A stretch of DNA of 64,000 nucleotides, from positions 4,769,001 to 4,833,000 of the forward strand of contig NZ_JAPEPW010000001.1 of NCBI RefSeq assembly GCF_026339955.1. The letters are read 5' to 3'. The notes beneath the pieces were generated by a model that worked only from the letters and a program-made list of their open reading frames with translations, had not been told where the DNA came from and ran no database searches. The position numbers were made by a program, and so were the translations under genes. Within the stretch, counting starts at the first letter, position 1, and each line of letters starts with the position of its first letter. This document shows, in pieces, positions 26,680 through 35,276 of this stretch. Source of the DNA: Streptomyces sp. NBC_01549 (GTDB lineage Bacteria; Actinomycetota; Actinomycetes; Streptomycetales; Streptomycetaceae).

Positions 26680-28489
26680 AAGCAAGTCCCGGAGGCTCGC
26701 TGGCAGGCAAAAGTGCTGGTCTCGTCATCGCAGCGGCTCCATTCCGCCGTTGACAATGGGTGTGGAGGAGACGGAGTCGTTGACCGTCCGGCGTGCTCCA
26801 GTTCCGGAAGGCGATGTATTGCTTGGAGATCGCCTTCCGGATGACAACCCGCCACGCTTCCCATTCTCCTGGGCTTTGCGGCGGGTGGTCGGCGTGCAGC
26901 AGGAGCCCTCCGCAGATCGAGCAACGGCCGTGCTGTGCCTGTAGTAGACGCACGGTCATAGCATCGACTGGTAAAGGGGTTCCTTTGCGGCGACGCTGAG
27001 CCCAATAGGATTCCAGAGCAGGGTCGTCCGGGGACGCCTTCCCCTTGACTAACTGGTGCCGGACTATCTTCGTCCAGGAGAACTTGAGCAGGTAGGCGCC
27101 GCTGTCGCGGTCACCGAACACCCACCGGTCGTTCCTGGACTTGTTGAACCGGCCGAAGTACTTGTCGGATATCCAGTGCTTCGGCTTGTTCGGATGGCTG
27201 TGTTTGGCCCACTTGTAGGCGAGCTTCCACATGTGATTGTCCAGCGCCGTGAAGATCTCGCTGGACACCACCGTCCGGTAATAGGCTGACCAACCCCGCA
27301 CGATCGGGTTGATCTTCTTGAGTACCGCACCGGCGTTGGCCCCTCGCAGGGCCACCATTTCGGTGCTGAGCCGTTCCCGGATCCGTCTCTGAGCCGCTCT
27401 GCTCGGCTTGATCAGCAGTTTGCCGTGATAGCGGCGGACGTTGAACCCCAGGAAGTCGAACCCGCTCTCCGCGTGGACGATTCGTGTCTTGTCCTCGTGG
27501 AAGGCGAGTCCCCTGGGCGTCAGCCATGCAGCCAGCCGTTCCTTGACCTGTTCGGCCTGTTCACGACTGGTGCACATCGCGACAAAATCATCTGCGTACC
27601 GCACCAGCACGGGGCTGCCGCTCTGTGCACTCCCGACATCTCTGCCGGTGGTGTAATAGCGGACCCCTGCGGCTTCCTCCATCCCGTGCAGGGCCACGTT
27701 GAAGAGCAACGGGCTGATCACCCCACCCTGCGGAGTTCCCTCCTCGGTCGGGGCGAACCGACCGCGATTCACAACCCCGGCCTTCAGCCACTGACGGACC
27801 AGTCCCCGGGCGGGGAAGGTGCCGAGAGCGGCCATGAGCCGATCATGGTCGATGCGGTCGAACGCCGCCGTCAGGTCTGCGTCGAGTACCCACGCACGCT
27901 GCGGGTTCTTCCCGTTGAGCGTGGAGTAGATGGCCCCGATCGCGTCGTGACAGCCGCGGCCGGGCCGAAAGCCGTACGACTTCGGCTCGAACCGCGCTTC
28001 CCACTCGGGCTCCAATGCTCCCAATGCCACAGTTTGCAGACACCGGTCAACAATCACGGGAATTCCGAGTCCGCGCTTCTTCATGGTCCCCGGTTTGGGG
28101 ATAAACACCCGCTTGACGGGCTTGGGAATCCACGGTCGGGCGCGATGCTGGACCCATTTGACCAATGCGGCCTTGGACTGGGAAAGCAACACGACTTTTC
28201 CGTCGACTCCCGCCGTCGCGCGTCCAGCATTGATCTCCGTGACCCGTCGCACGCTCAGGAGCGTGTTCGAGCGGGACCGGAGCATCAGCTTCTGCAAATT
28301 GCGGACCTTCTTCAGGTCCCCTGCCTGCGATGCCGTGAAGATTCTCTGCCGCAGACGCCGTACGTCCTCCTCGACCCGCCGCCAGTCAATCGACGCCCAG
28401 TCCAAGTCTTCGCCCTCGGGTCCGTTCACCGGCACAGAAGCAGTCGGAAGGGCCGAGGCCGGTTCGTCCGCTATCTGCATTGTGTCCAA
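26678..28489 (-). CDS. ltrA: Group II intron-encoded reverse transcriptase/maturase with HNH-type domain
   Basis: A 603-residue multifunctional protein that helps the intron fold and splice and copies it into new DNA sites. In order: N-terminal RT domain 0-like region (about residues 25-80), reverse transcriptase with SYGFRPGRGCHDAI, EGTPQGGVISPLLFN and VLVRYADDFVAMC (YADD active site), maturase/thumb domain X (about 390-480, INPIVRGWSAYYRTVV), and a C-terminal HNH-like nuclease with CSICGG and LLHTHCQRRNGA. All catalytic motifs are intact, so it is probably active. Its TGA overlaps the first bases of ribozyme domain V. The start at 28489 is the first ATG; another ATG follows three codons later. 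Confidence 0.93.
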   Translation of the reverse strand: MDTMQIADEPASALPTASVPVNGPEGEDLDWASIDWRRVEEDVRRLRQRIFTASQAGDLKKVRNLQKLMLRSRSNTLLSVRRVTEINAGRATAGVDGKVVLLSQSKAALVKWVQHRARPWIPKPVKRVFIPKPGTMKKRGLGIPVIVDRCLQTVALGALEPEWEARFEPKSYGFRPGRGCHDAIGAIYSTLNGKNPQRAWVLDADLTAAFDRIDHDRLMAALGTFPARGLVRQWLKAGVVNRGRFAPTEEGTPQGGVISPLLFNVALHGMEEAAGVRYYTTGRDVGSAQSGSPVLVRYADDFVAMCTSREQAEQVKERLAAWLTPRGLAFHEDKTRIVHAESGFDFLGFNVRRYHGKLLIKPSRAAQRRIRERLSTEMVALRGANAGAVLKKINPIVRGWSAYYRTVVSSEIFTALDNHMWKLAYKWAKHSHPNKPKHWISDKYFGRFNKSRNDRWVFGDRDSGAYLLKFSWTKIVRHQLVKGKASPDDPALESYWAQRRRKGTPLPVDAMTVRLLQAQHGRCSICGGLLLHADHPPQSPGEWEAWRVVIRKAISKQYIAFRNWSTPDGQRLRLLHTHCQRRNGAAAMTRPALLPASEPPGLA

Positions 28490-29599
28490 CTTGCCCCTCG
28501 GTTCCGTCGTCGTCGTTCAGTGATTCTCCACAGGCTCACCCGGCCCACGTCAGCACCCTTTCGGGTCCGGGCAGTTCACCCGTATCCGGACGGTTGTGCG
28601 GGGCGACCGGCGGAGAGTCCGATCGTCCGCCCCGGGTTCCCGATTCCTTTCGGCTTCCGGCATTGGCTTCTTGGGCCGTCCTGTTCCCGCTGGGGAGTTG
28701 AGCCTTCCTTACGGTCGGCTGACCAAGCCAAAAAAAGGCCCGGACCCCAACGGGGTTTCCACGTTCCACACGAATGAGATACGACCGGGGTGGGTGCTCC
28801 CTTTACCCCGAGGCGACGGTGTCTACCTGGCCGGAGTGACCTCTACCGGCCAGCGCCTGCCGCTTCTCAACGGCTAGCCATACACCCCACTCACACATTC
28901 CATCGGCAGGGCTTGGGATCACGAGGCATCATCGGGAGTTCATGTACTTCACCCGTCCGGTCTTCCCCTTGCCGGTAACTCCCGGATGGAACGGAAGTCC
29001 TTGGGCTTTCCCCTGAGCTTCGCACCACGCCGTTACCGGCATCGCACGTCAAGGGTGGGGACGGGTCATACGGACACGGACCCGTGACTGCACCTACAGC
29101 TTCATCAACTGCCTCTCCAATCGGTCAGTCCACTCAAATTCGTGCAACTTCGTGTCGCACGGTCGCCTTCCCAGTGGCCGGGAACAGCCCGGTCCTCGGC
29201 CTCGGCCGGACGCTCGCGGATGGAGACCGCGTCACGGATGCAGCCGCGCTGCTGACCTGCGGTGGAGGCGTTCTTCGAGCGGCGCATCGTGCGTCGGCGG
29301 CGCAGATGGGAGACGAGCTCCTTCTTCAGTACGCCTCGAGCCTGGATGAACAGGCTCTTGTAGATCGTCTCGTGAGACACGTACATACCGTCCTTGGGCG
29401 CGAACGTGCGGGCGAGCCAGCCTGCGATCTGACGCGGCGACCAGTCCTCCTTCAGCTTGCCCGCGACCGTGTCCCGCAGGGCCGGACTCTGTTGCAGCAG
29501 ACAGGACTTCGGGCGCCGGGCATTGCCCCAGGCCCTCTCGTCCGCGCGAGCGGCCCGGTACTTCTCACGCCCGCCGTGACGCCCCACCTCGCGGCTGAT

Positions 29600-30063
29600 C
29601 GCACGATCCCACCCGCCAAATGCAGGCGACCGTCTTTCAGCCGGAACCCGCGCCGGGTGTAGTTCAGCGTCGGCTCCGCCTCACGCTTCTTCTTCCACCC
29701 CGGCATACCGGCCCTCTGCCGCTGCGGCAGCCGGTCCTTGATGTCCTTCTGCGCCTTCGCACGCGCCTTGCCGAAGTCCCGGATGATCTGCTGCTGCGGA
29801 ACCGACGAGCCCTCCCGCAGCCACGGCGTACGCTCCCGCGCCTGGGTCAGCATCCTGTCGAGCTGCGCCGGGCCACAGGTCCGCTTCTGTCCCGTGGCCT
29901 TGTTGTGCAGGTGGACTGCCTTGGACTTGGCGACGCACTCGTTCCAGATCCACCGGCACCGTGCCCACTCCGCCTCCAGCGCCGTACGGGCGCTCGACGA
30001 CGCGCGAAGCCGGTACGTGTACCGGGCGCGCCCGGCCCCGTCGGCTTCACTTAGCGTCGTCAT
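29600..30063 (-). pseudogene. TnpB (IS200/IS605 OrfB) N-terminal fragment
   Basis: About 155 residues from ATG 30063 match the front of actinobacterial TnpB: the opening RYTYRLRASSSARTALEAEW, the CRWIWNECVAKSK helix, and the GMPGWKKK ... LNYTRRGFRLKDGRLHLAGG strands. TnpB is the RNA-guided nuclease of these elements. The RuvC and zinc-finger domains are absent because the sequence switches to an IS30 transposase near 29600. No omega RNA or right end remains, so it is dead. Confidence 0.82.
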
Positions 30064-30080
30064 GATGCCACCGTAGCGTC

Positions 30081-30278
30081 ATGATTCGTTTCTCACTCCG
30101 GATCCCGGCAGACCTACACGAACGGGTGACCGCCCGCGCCACCGCGGACCGGCGGTCCCTCAACTCGGAGATCCTCCACCTCCTGGAGGTCGCCCTCGCC
30201 GCTCCCCGGACGGACGCCGGACCGCCCGGCGGCGATCCGGCTTCCCCTGCCCCGCCCCGCGGGAACTCCCCTTCTTGA
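30081..30278 (+). CDS. Small ribbon-helix-helix (Arc-like) DNA-binding protein
   Basis: A 65-residue protein whose first 40 residues, MIRFSLRIPADLHERVTARA followed by RRSLNSEILHLLEVAL, match the ribbon-helix-helix fold: a beta strand of alternating residues for the DNA groove, then two helices. The tail is Pro/Gly-rich and disordered. Its ATG is 17 bases from the divergent TnpB start, so one or both messages are likely leaderless; no ribosome site is visible. CGTCATGAT is repeated at 30058 and 30078, overlapping both starts, and could be its own operator. It may be an orphan regulator or antitoxin; no toxin gene adjoins it. Confidence 0.65.
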   Translation: MIRFSLRIPADLHERVTARATADRRSLNSEILHLLEVALAAPRTDAGPPGGDPASPAPPRGNSPS

Positions 30279-30331
30279 CCGGTCGGTTCTATTGACCGGT
30301 GGGCGCGAGGAGGTTCCGGTCACCCCGGGCG

Positions 30332-30682
30332 TCAGGAAGTCCGGACCTCGTACGTCGTCACCCGTACCGTCTCGTCGTCCAGGCATCGGCCCGACTCCAG
30401 GTCGAACCGCTGCTTCAGCAGGGGCGAGGCCACGAACGGGCGGCCCTGGTGGGAGCCGATCAGGCCGCGGGAGAGGACCGCCGCGCCGCTGAACGGGTCG
30501 CGGTTGTCGATGGCGTACATCCGGCCCACGCGGTCGAGGAAGACGGCCGCCTGGCCGCCGTCCGGGAGCAGGGCGGCGACTCCGCGGCCCGGTGTCAGTG
30601 CGGACAGGTCACAGAGGGCCAACCAGGTGTCGCCCAGCCGGAGTTGGACCTTGAGGGCGATCGTCTCGGGTGCCAGGGTCAT
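30332..30682 (-). CDS. nirD: Nitrite reductase (NADH) small subunit
   Basis: A 116-residue NirD protein with a Rieske-like beta fold, partner of NirB in assimilatory reduction of nitrite to ammonia in the cytoplasm. Landmarks are GDTWLALCDLSALTPGRGVAALL, YAIDNRDPFSGAAVLSRGLIG and VASPLLKQRFDLESGRCLDD. As usual for NirD, the Cys/His ligands of a true Rieske cluster are missing. Its ATG at 30682 overlaps the nirB stop as ATGA, so the two are translationally coupled. Convergent with the ribbon-helix-helix gene. Confidence 0.92.
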   Translation of the reverse strand: MTLAPETIALKVQLRLGDTWLALCDLSALTPGRGVAALLPDGGQAAVFLDRVGRMYAIDNRDPFSGAAVLSRGLIGSHQGRPFVASPLLKQRFDLESGRCLDDETVRVTTYEVRTS

Positions 30683-33330
30683 CGCTGGGCACTTCCTTCC
30701 AGGGCTTCCATGGTGTCCAGGGCTTCCAGGGGGCGGCGGCCGATGCTCAGCAGCGGCAGGTCCGGCTTGATCTGGTCGCGCTCGGGGACGAAGCCGACGA
30801 CCGGGTCGGGGGTGTCCGGGGCGTTGACGAACGACACGAACCGGGACAGCTTCTCGGGGTCGTTGATGGTCTCGGCCCACTCGTCGCGGTAGGCGGCGAC
30901 ATGCGCGGTCATCAGTGACTCCAGTTCCTCGCAGATACCGAGCGAGTCCTCCACGACCACGTCGCGTACGTGGTCCAGGCCGCCGGGAATCCGCTCCAGC
31001 CAGGTCGATGTGCGCTCCAGGCGGTCCGCCGTGCGGATGTAGAACATCAGGAACCGGTCGATCAGGCGGACGAGTTCGGCGTCGGAGAGGTCCTGTGCGA
31101 GCAGGTCCGCGTGGCGCGGGGTGGCGCCGCCGTTGCCGCCGACGTACAGGTTCCAGCCGCTCGCGGTGGCGATCACGCCGAAGTCCTTGGACTGGGCCTC
31201 GGCGCACTCGCGGGCGCACCCGGAGACCGCCGACTTGAGCTTGTGCGGGGAGCGCAGACCCCGGTAGCGCAGCTCCAGGTCGATCGCCATGCGGACGGAG
31301 TCCTGGACGCCGTAGCGGCACCAGGTCTGGCCGACACAGGATTTGACGGTCCGCAGGGCCTTTCCGTACGCGTGCCCGGACTCGAATCCCGCGTCCACCA
31401 ACCTCGCCCAGATGAGAGGGAGTTGTTCCACGCGTGCGCCGAAGAGGTCGATGCGCTGGCCGCCCGTGATCTTCGTGTAGAGGCCGAAGTCCCGGGCCAC
31501 CTCGCCGATCACGATCAGCTTCTCGGGGGTGATCTCGCCGCCGGGGATGCGCGGCACGATCGAGTACGAGCCGTTCTTCTGGAGGTTGGCGAGGAAATGG
31601 TCGTTGGTGTCCTGGAGGGCGGCCTGCTCGCCGTCCAGGACATAGCCGCTGGCGCCGATGGCCGGGGCGAGGGAGGCGATGATCGAGGCTACGGTCGGCT
31701 TGCAGGTCTCGCAGCCCTCGCCGCCCCGGGCGCCCTCACGGCCGTAGCGGTCCAGCAGGACGCGGTACGAGGGGATGCGCAGCGCGAGGGCGATCTCGTA
31801 CAGCTCCTCGCGGGTCTGGGAGAAGCAGCCGCACAGGCCGTGGTCGACCTCTACGCCGCTCGCCTCCAGTTCCTCGTTGACGAGCTGGCCGAGGACCTTG
31901 ACGCAACTCCCGCAGCCTGTGCCTGCCTTGGTGCACTTCTTGACCTCGGGCACGGTGGCGCAGGAGTGCTCGGTGACCGCGCCGCGGATGGTGCCCTTGG
32001 TGACGTTGTGGCATGAGCAGATGACCGCGGAGTCGGGGAGCGCGGAGGGGCCGAGGGCGACCGGGGCGCCCGCGCCCGCCGGGAGCACCAGCTGCTCGGG
32101 GGCGATCGGAGGCACGGAGCCGGTGAAGGCCCGCAGGGTGCCGTACGCCTCCGCGTCGCCGACCAGGATGCCGCCGAGCAGTTCGCCGTCGCGGCCGATG
32201 ACCAGCTTCTTGTACGTGCCCGAGCGCGAGTCGGAGTAGACGACGTCGAGGCAGTCGGCGCCGGTGCCGTGCGCGTCGCCGAAGGAGGCGACGTCGACGC
32301 CGAGCAACTTCAGCTTCGTGGACAGGTCGGCGCCCGTGAAGCTGGCCTCGTCCGCGGCGATCGTCGCGGCGGCCGTCTCGGCCATCTCGTAGCCGGGCGC
32401 GACCAGGCCGTACACCCGGCCGTCCGAGGCGAGGGCGCACTCGCCGATCGCGAACACGCGCGGGTCCGAGGTGCGGCACTGGTCGTCGACCGTGATGCCG
32501 CCGCGCTCGCCGACCGTGAGCCCGGTGTCGCGGGCGAGCTGGTCGCGCGGGCGGACGCCGGCCGAGAACACCACCAGGTCCGTGAGGAGTTCGGAGCCGT
32601 CGGAGAGCTTCATCCCGGTCACGGCGCCGTCGTCGCCCGTGACGATCTCCTGGGTGCCCGTGCCGGTGTGCACGCTCAGGCCCATGTCCTGGATGGTGCG
32701 CAGGAGTGCCGCGCCACCGCCCTCGTCGACCTGGACCGGCATCAGACGCGGCGCGAACTCCACGATGTGCGTGGCCAGTCCGAGCCCCTTCAGCGCGCCC
32801 GCCGCCTCGAGCCCGAGCAGGCCGCCGCCGACCACCGCACCGGTCGTCGCCCGCGCCTTCGCGTACTCCTCGATGGCGAGCAGGTCCTCGATCGTGCGGT
32901 AGACGAAGCAGCCCTCGGCGTCCTTGCCGGGAACCGGCGGCACGAAGGGGTACGAGCCGGTGGCCAGGACCAGGGTGTCGTACGTGATGACCAGACCTGA
33001 GCGAGCCGTGACCTGCCTGGCGTCCCGGTCGATCGTCTCGGCCGGGTCGCCGAGGCGCAGTTCGATGCCGTGCTCGGCGATGAACGCGGCGTCGGTGAGG
33101 GAGAGCTCCTCCGGAGTGCGGCCCGAGAAGTACGAGGTGAGCTGGACGCGGTCGTACGCCGGGCGCGGCTCCTCGCACAGCACGACCACCCGGTGCGTGG
33201 CGGTCAGGCCGCGCTCGGCCAGCGCTTCGAGGAAGCGCTGGCCGACCATGCCATGGCCGACGAGCACGATGGTGTGCGCGCTGCCGTCGGTGGCGTTCGC
33301 CGCCGCCGTCATCGTCGTGTCCGTGGACAT
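30679..33330 (-). CDS. nirB: Nitrite reductase (NAD(P)H) large subunit
   Basis: An 883-residue siroheme enzyme that reduces nitrite to ammonium with NAD(P)H. In order: FAD/NAD(P)-binding reductase (VLVGHGMVGQRFLEAL near residue 22; a second Rossmann motif GGGLLGLEAAGAL near 165), a BFD-like [2Fe-2S] domain (CSCHNVTKG ... CTKAGTGCGSC), and the siroheme/[4Fe-4S] module with CVGQTWCRYG and SGCARECAEAQ, the four cluster Cys. Length is typical. ATG 33330 has GGAGG eight bases upstream. It forms an operon with nirD; GlnR control is expected from Streptomyces work but no convincing GlnR box was identified here. Confidence 0.94.
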   Translation of the reverse strand: MSTDTTMTAAANATDGSAHTIVLVGHGMVGQRFLEALAERGLTATHRVVVLCEEPRPAYDRVQLTSYFSGRTPEELSLTDAAFIAEHGIELRLGDPAETIDRDARQVTARSGLVITYDTLVLATGSYPFVPPVPGKDAEGCFVYRTIEDLLAIEEYAKARATTGAVVGGGLLGLEAAGALKGLGLATHIVEFAPRLMPVQVDEGGGAALLRTIQDMGLSVHTGTGTQEIVTGDDGAVTGMKLSDGSELLTDLVVFSAGVRPRDQLARDTGLTVGERGGITVDDQCRTSDPRVFAIGECALASDGRVYGLVAPGYEMAETAAATIAADEASFTGADLSTKLKLLGVDVASFGDAHGTGADCLDVVYSDSRSGTYKKLVIGRDGELLGGILVGDAEAYGTLRAFTGSVPPIAPEQLVLPAGAGAPVALGPSALPDSAVICSCHNVTKGTIRGAVTEHSCATVPEVKKCTKAGTGCGSCVKVLGQLVNEELEASGVEVDHGLCGCFSQTREELYEIALALRIPSYRVLLDRYGREGARGGEGCETCKPTVASIIASLAPAIGASGYVLDGEQAALQDTNDHFLANLQKNGSYSIVPRIPGGEITPEKLIVIGEVARDFGLYTKITGGQRIDLFGARVEQLPLIWARLVDAGFESGHAYGKALRTVKSCVGQTWCRYGVQDSVRMAIDLELRYRGLRSPHKLKSAVSGCARECAEAQSKDFGVIATASGWNLYVGGNGGATPRHADLLAQDLSDAELVRLIDRFLMFYIRTADRLERTSTWLERIPGGLDHVRDVVVEDSLGICEELESLMTAHVAAYRDEWAETINDPEKLSRFVSFVNAPDTPDPVVGFVPERDQIKPDLPLLSIGRRPLEALDTMEALEGSAQR

Positions 33331-33687
33331 TTAGGAGCCTCCGTCGTTGGTGAGCAGGTGGAGCAGCGGGGCGCTGTCCGCGGGGGAGCGGTGCGGTTCC
33401 CTCCCGGGCCGAGGGCGAGGGCGAGCCGGGTCAGGGAGCGGGCGCGTTCGAGGTCATGCACCGCAGCCTGCGACGCCGGTGTTACCCGGTCGCATCACGG
33501 CTGTTTCTCGGGGGGAACGCTGCCCTCAGCGGGAGCGGCGCCCGGTTGTGAGGGTTTGGTGGGGTGATCCGAACCCCGGGACCCCGGGCCCTGGGCCGAA
33601 CCGCGGAAGACGCCGAACCTCAGAAGACGCTCAGGCTTCACACCATCCATGGACGGCACATCTACCCCGTCACATAGGGTCGCGATC
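33331..33687. promoter_or_regulatory. Divergent intergenic region between nirB and the TSUP gene
   Basis: These 357 bases contain both promoters and no convincing gene. GTTAC-N6-GCATC at 33481-33496 is only partly like a GlnR site (GTnAC-N6-GAAAC). Nothing else stands out. Confidence 0.4.
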
Positions 33688-34470
33688 ATGCCCGACATAT
33701 CGCTGACCACCGTCGTTGTGCTCTGCCTCGCCTCCCTCGCGGCGGGCTGGATCGACGCCGTGGTGGGCGGTGGCGGGCTCCTGCTGCTCCCCGCGATGCT
33801 GCTCGGGCTGCCGGGCGGCACACCGGCGGCGTACGCGCTCGGGACGAACAAGGCGGTCGCGATCGTCGGGACGACGGGTGCGGCGGTGACGTACGCGCGC
33901 AAGGCGCCGGTGGATGTGCGGCTGGCCGTACGGATCGGGCTCGCGGCGCTGACCGGCTCCACGGCGGGCGCCTTCGTGGCCGCCGGGATGAGCACGGACG
34001 TGCTGAAGCCGGTGGTCATGGTGGTGCTGCTCGGCGTCGGGACCTTCGTCATGCTGCGGCCCGCCTTCGGTACGGCGCCCTCGACCGAGCCGGTCTCCCC
34101 GCGGCGCGTGCTGGCCGCGATCGGGCTCGCGGGGCTCGGGATCGGCTTCTACGACGGGCTCATCGGCCCCGGCACAGGTACGTTCCTGGTGCTGGCGCTG
34201 ACCGCGCTGCTCCACTTCGACCTGGTGACCGCCTCCGCCACAGCGAAGATCGTCAACTGCTGCACCAACGCGGGCGCCCTCGCGACCTTCGCCTGGAAGG
34301 GCACGGTGTACTGGCAACTGGCCGCGCTGATGGCCGTGTTCAACCTGGTGGGCGGCACTGTGGGGGCGCACACCGCGCTCAAGAAGGGCAGCGGGTTCGT
34401 CCGGGTGGTGCTGCTGACGGTGGTCTTCGCGCTGGTGGCGAATCTGGCGTACCAGCAGTGGATCGCGTAG
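33688..34470 (+). CDS. TSUP (TauE/SafE) family membrane permease
   Basis: A 260-residue integral membrane protein with about eight hydrophobic helices arranged as two repeats: AGWIDAVVGGGGLLLLPAML in the first half and IGFYDGLIGPGTGTFLVLAL in the second, the paired Gly-rich motifs of the family. Members export sulfite, sulfoacetate or other small organic anions. ATG 33688 follows an AGGG site. It is divergent from nirBD and convergent with the sortase gene (17 bases apart). A link to inorganic nitrogen or sulfur handling is suggested only by position. Confidence 0.87.
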   Translation: MPDISLTTVVVLCLASLAAGWIDAVVGGGGLLLLPAMLLGLPGGTPAAYALGTNKAVAIVGTTGAAVTYARKAPVDVRLAVRIGLAALTGSTAGAFVAAGMSTDVLKPVVMVVLLGVGTFVMLRPAFGTAPSTEPVSPRRVLAAIGLAGLGIGFYDGLIGPGTGTFLVLALTALLHFDLVTASATAKIVNCCTNAGALATFAWKGTVYWQLAALMAVFNLVGGTVGAHTALKKGSGFVRVVLLTVVFALVANLAYQQWIA

Positions 34471-34487
34471 GCGCCGAGCCGCGCCGG

Positions 34488-35105
34488 TCAGCGGCTGCCG
34501 GTGAGATGGGCGAAGACGACCACGTTCCCCTGGTAGCCGGTGGCCTTCGAGTAGTCGCCGCCGCAGGTGATGACGCGCAGTTCGGGGCGGGACGCGGCGC
34601 CGTACACCTTCTCGTCCGGGAAGTCGCGGGCGGCGTACACCTCGACGGCGTCGACGGTGAACAGCGCGGTGCCGCCGTCGCGGCGTGACACCTCGATGGC
34701 GCTGCCCTTCTTGAGGGCGCCGAGGTTGTAGAAGACGGCGGGGCCCTTGGCGTTGTCGACGTGGCCCGCGACGATCGCGGTGCCCCGTTCGCCGGGGGTG
34801 ATGCCGGCCTGGTACCAGCCCGCGAGGTTCTTCTGCTCGGCGGGCGGGACGTCCAGGCTGCCCTGCGGGGTGAGGCCCAGGCCCATCAGAGGGGCGTTCA
34901 CTCCGATGGCGGGTATGCGGATGCGCTCGGGCGGGGAGTGGCGGAGCGCGGGGGCGCCCTGCCGGCGGGCGTCGTCGGTGCCCGCCTGAGCGGCGGAGGG
35001 CTGGGGTGGCGGGTGGACCTGGGTGCCGTTGTGCAGCAGCCAGATGCCTGAGCAGAGGGCGACCACGGTGACGGAAGCTATCGCGGTGTTGCTGACCCGG
35101 CGCAT
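34488..35105 (-). CDS. Class F sortase
   Basis: A 205-residue membrane-anchored transpeptidase: an N-terminal signal-anchor (residues about 8-25), a Pro-rich linker, then the sortase barrel. The catalytic His is at 115 in VAGHVDNAKG and the Cys at 181 in VITCGGDYSK, the TCGG form typical of class F. The third residue, usually Arg in a YRDN-like context, is Gln192 (GYQGNVVVFAHL); class F enzymes vary here. It lies 171 bases downstream of a gene for a secreted protein with a C-terminal anchor, the probable substrate. Confidence 0.87.
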   Translation of the reverse strand: MRRVSNTAIASVTVVALCSGIWLLHNGTQVHPPPQPSAAQAGTDDARRQGAPALRHSPPERIRIPAIGVNAPLMGLGLTPQGSLDVPPAEQKNLAGWYQAGITPGERGTAIVAGHVDNAKGPAVFYNLGALKKGSAIEVSRRDGGTALFTVDAVEVYAARDFPDEKVYGAASRPELRVITCGGDYSKATGYQGNVVVFAHLTGSR

Positions 35106-35276
35106 GTGAGCCTCCTCTCGGGGTCAGGGTTTGTTCGGTTGTGGTCGTGACGGTCGCCGTGGTCGCAACCGTGGTGGTGGTCGTGGGTCCCCTTCTCCCT
35201 CCGGGCCGCGAGGGGCGTCGGGCCACGGAGGGGGAGGGGACGGCGGTACCGGCAGACGGACAGCGGAGGGTGTCCG

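Larger units (their letters stand above)
26604..29160 (-). mobile_element. Group II intron, complete (2,557 bp), inserted in an IS30 transposase gene
   Basis: Reading on the minus strand, it begins with GTGCGAC at 29160, the conserved group II 5' end, and ends with CTACCCGAC at 26604. The exon junction is ...GGCGACC|TGATCACC..., which restores the transposase frame exactly. The order is ribozyme domains I-III (about 28490-29160), the maturase/reverse-transcriptase gene in domain IV, then domains V and VI. Intron and host gene lie in the same orientation, so splicing from the transposase transcript is possible. This is a retroelement that moves by target-primed reverse transcription. Confidence 0.92.
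26164..29606 (-). pseudogene. IS30-family transposase, 5'-truncated and interrupted by a group II intron
   Basis: The transposase is in two pieces, 29161-29606 (upstream) and 26164-26603 (downstream). Removing the intron joins GHWEGD to LITGAKNSHIATLVERHSRY without a base lost, the normal IS30 sequence around the first catalytic Asp. The final Glu is present in SPWQRGSNEN. The middle catalytic position, usually TWDRG, reads TWHRG, so the Asp is His. The N-terminal helix-turn-helix is missing: the 5' end at about 29606 is joined to a TnpB fragment inside ISREVGRHGG. Even spliced, the product should be inactive. It ends at TGA 26164-26166, inside what looks like the right end of the element (GGTGTTGCATCAACCGG). 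Confidence 0.87.

Noticed and set aside
33481..33496. Possible GlnR box upstream of nirB (GTTAC-N6-GCATC)
   Set aside because: Only the first half fits the GTnAC-N6-GAAAC consensus and no second box was found, so it is not called as a site.
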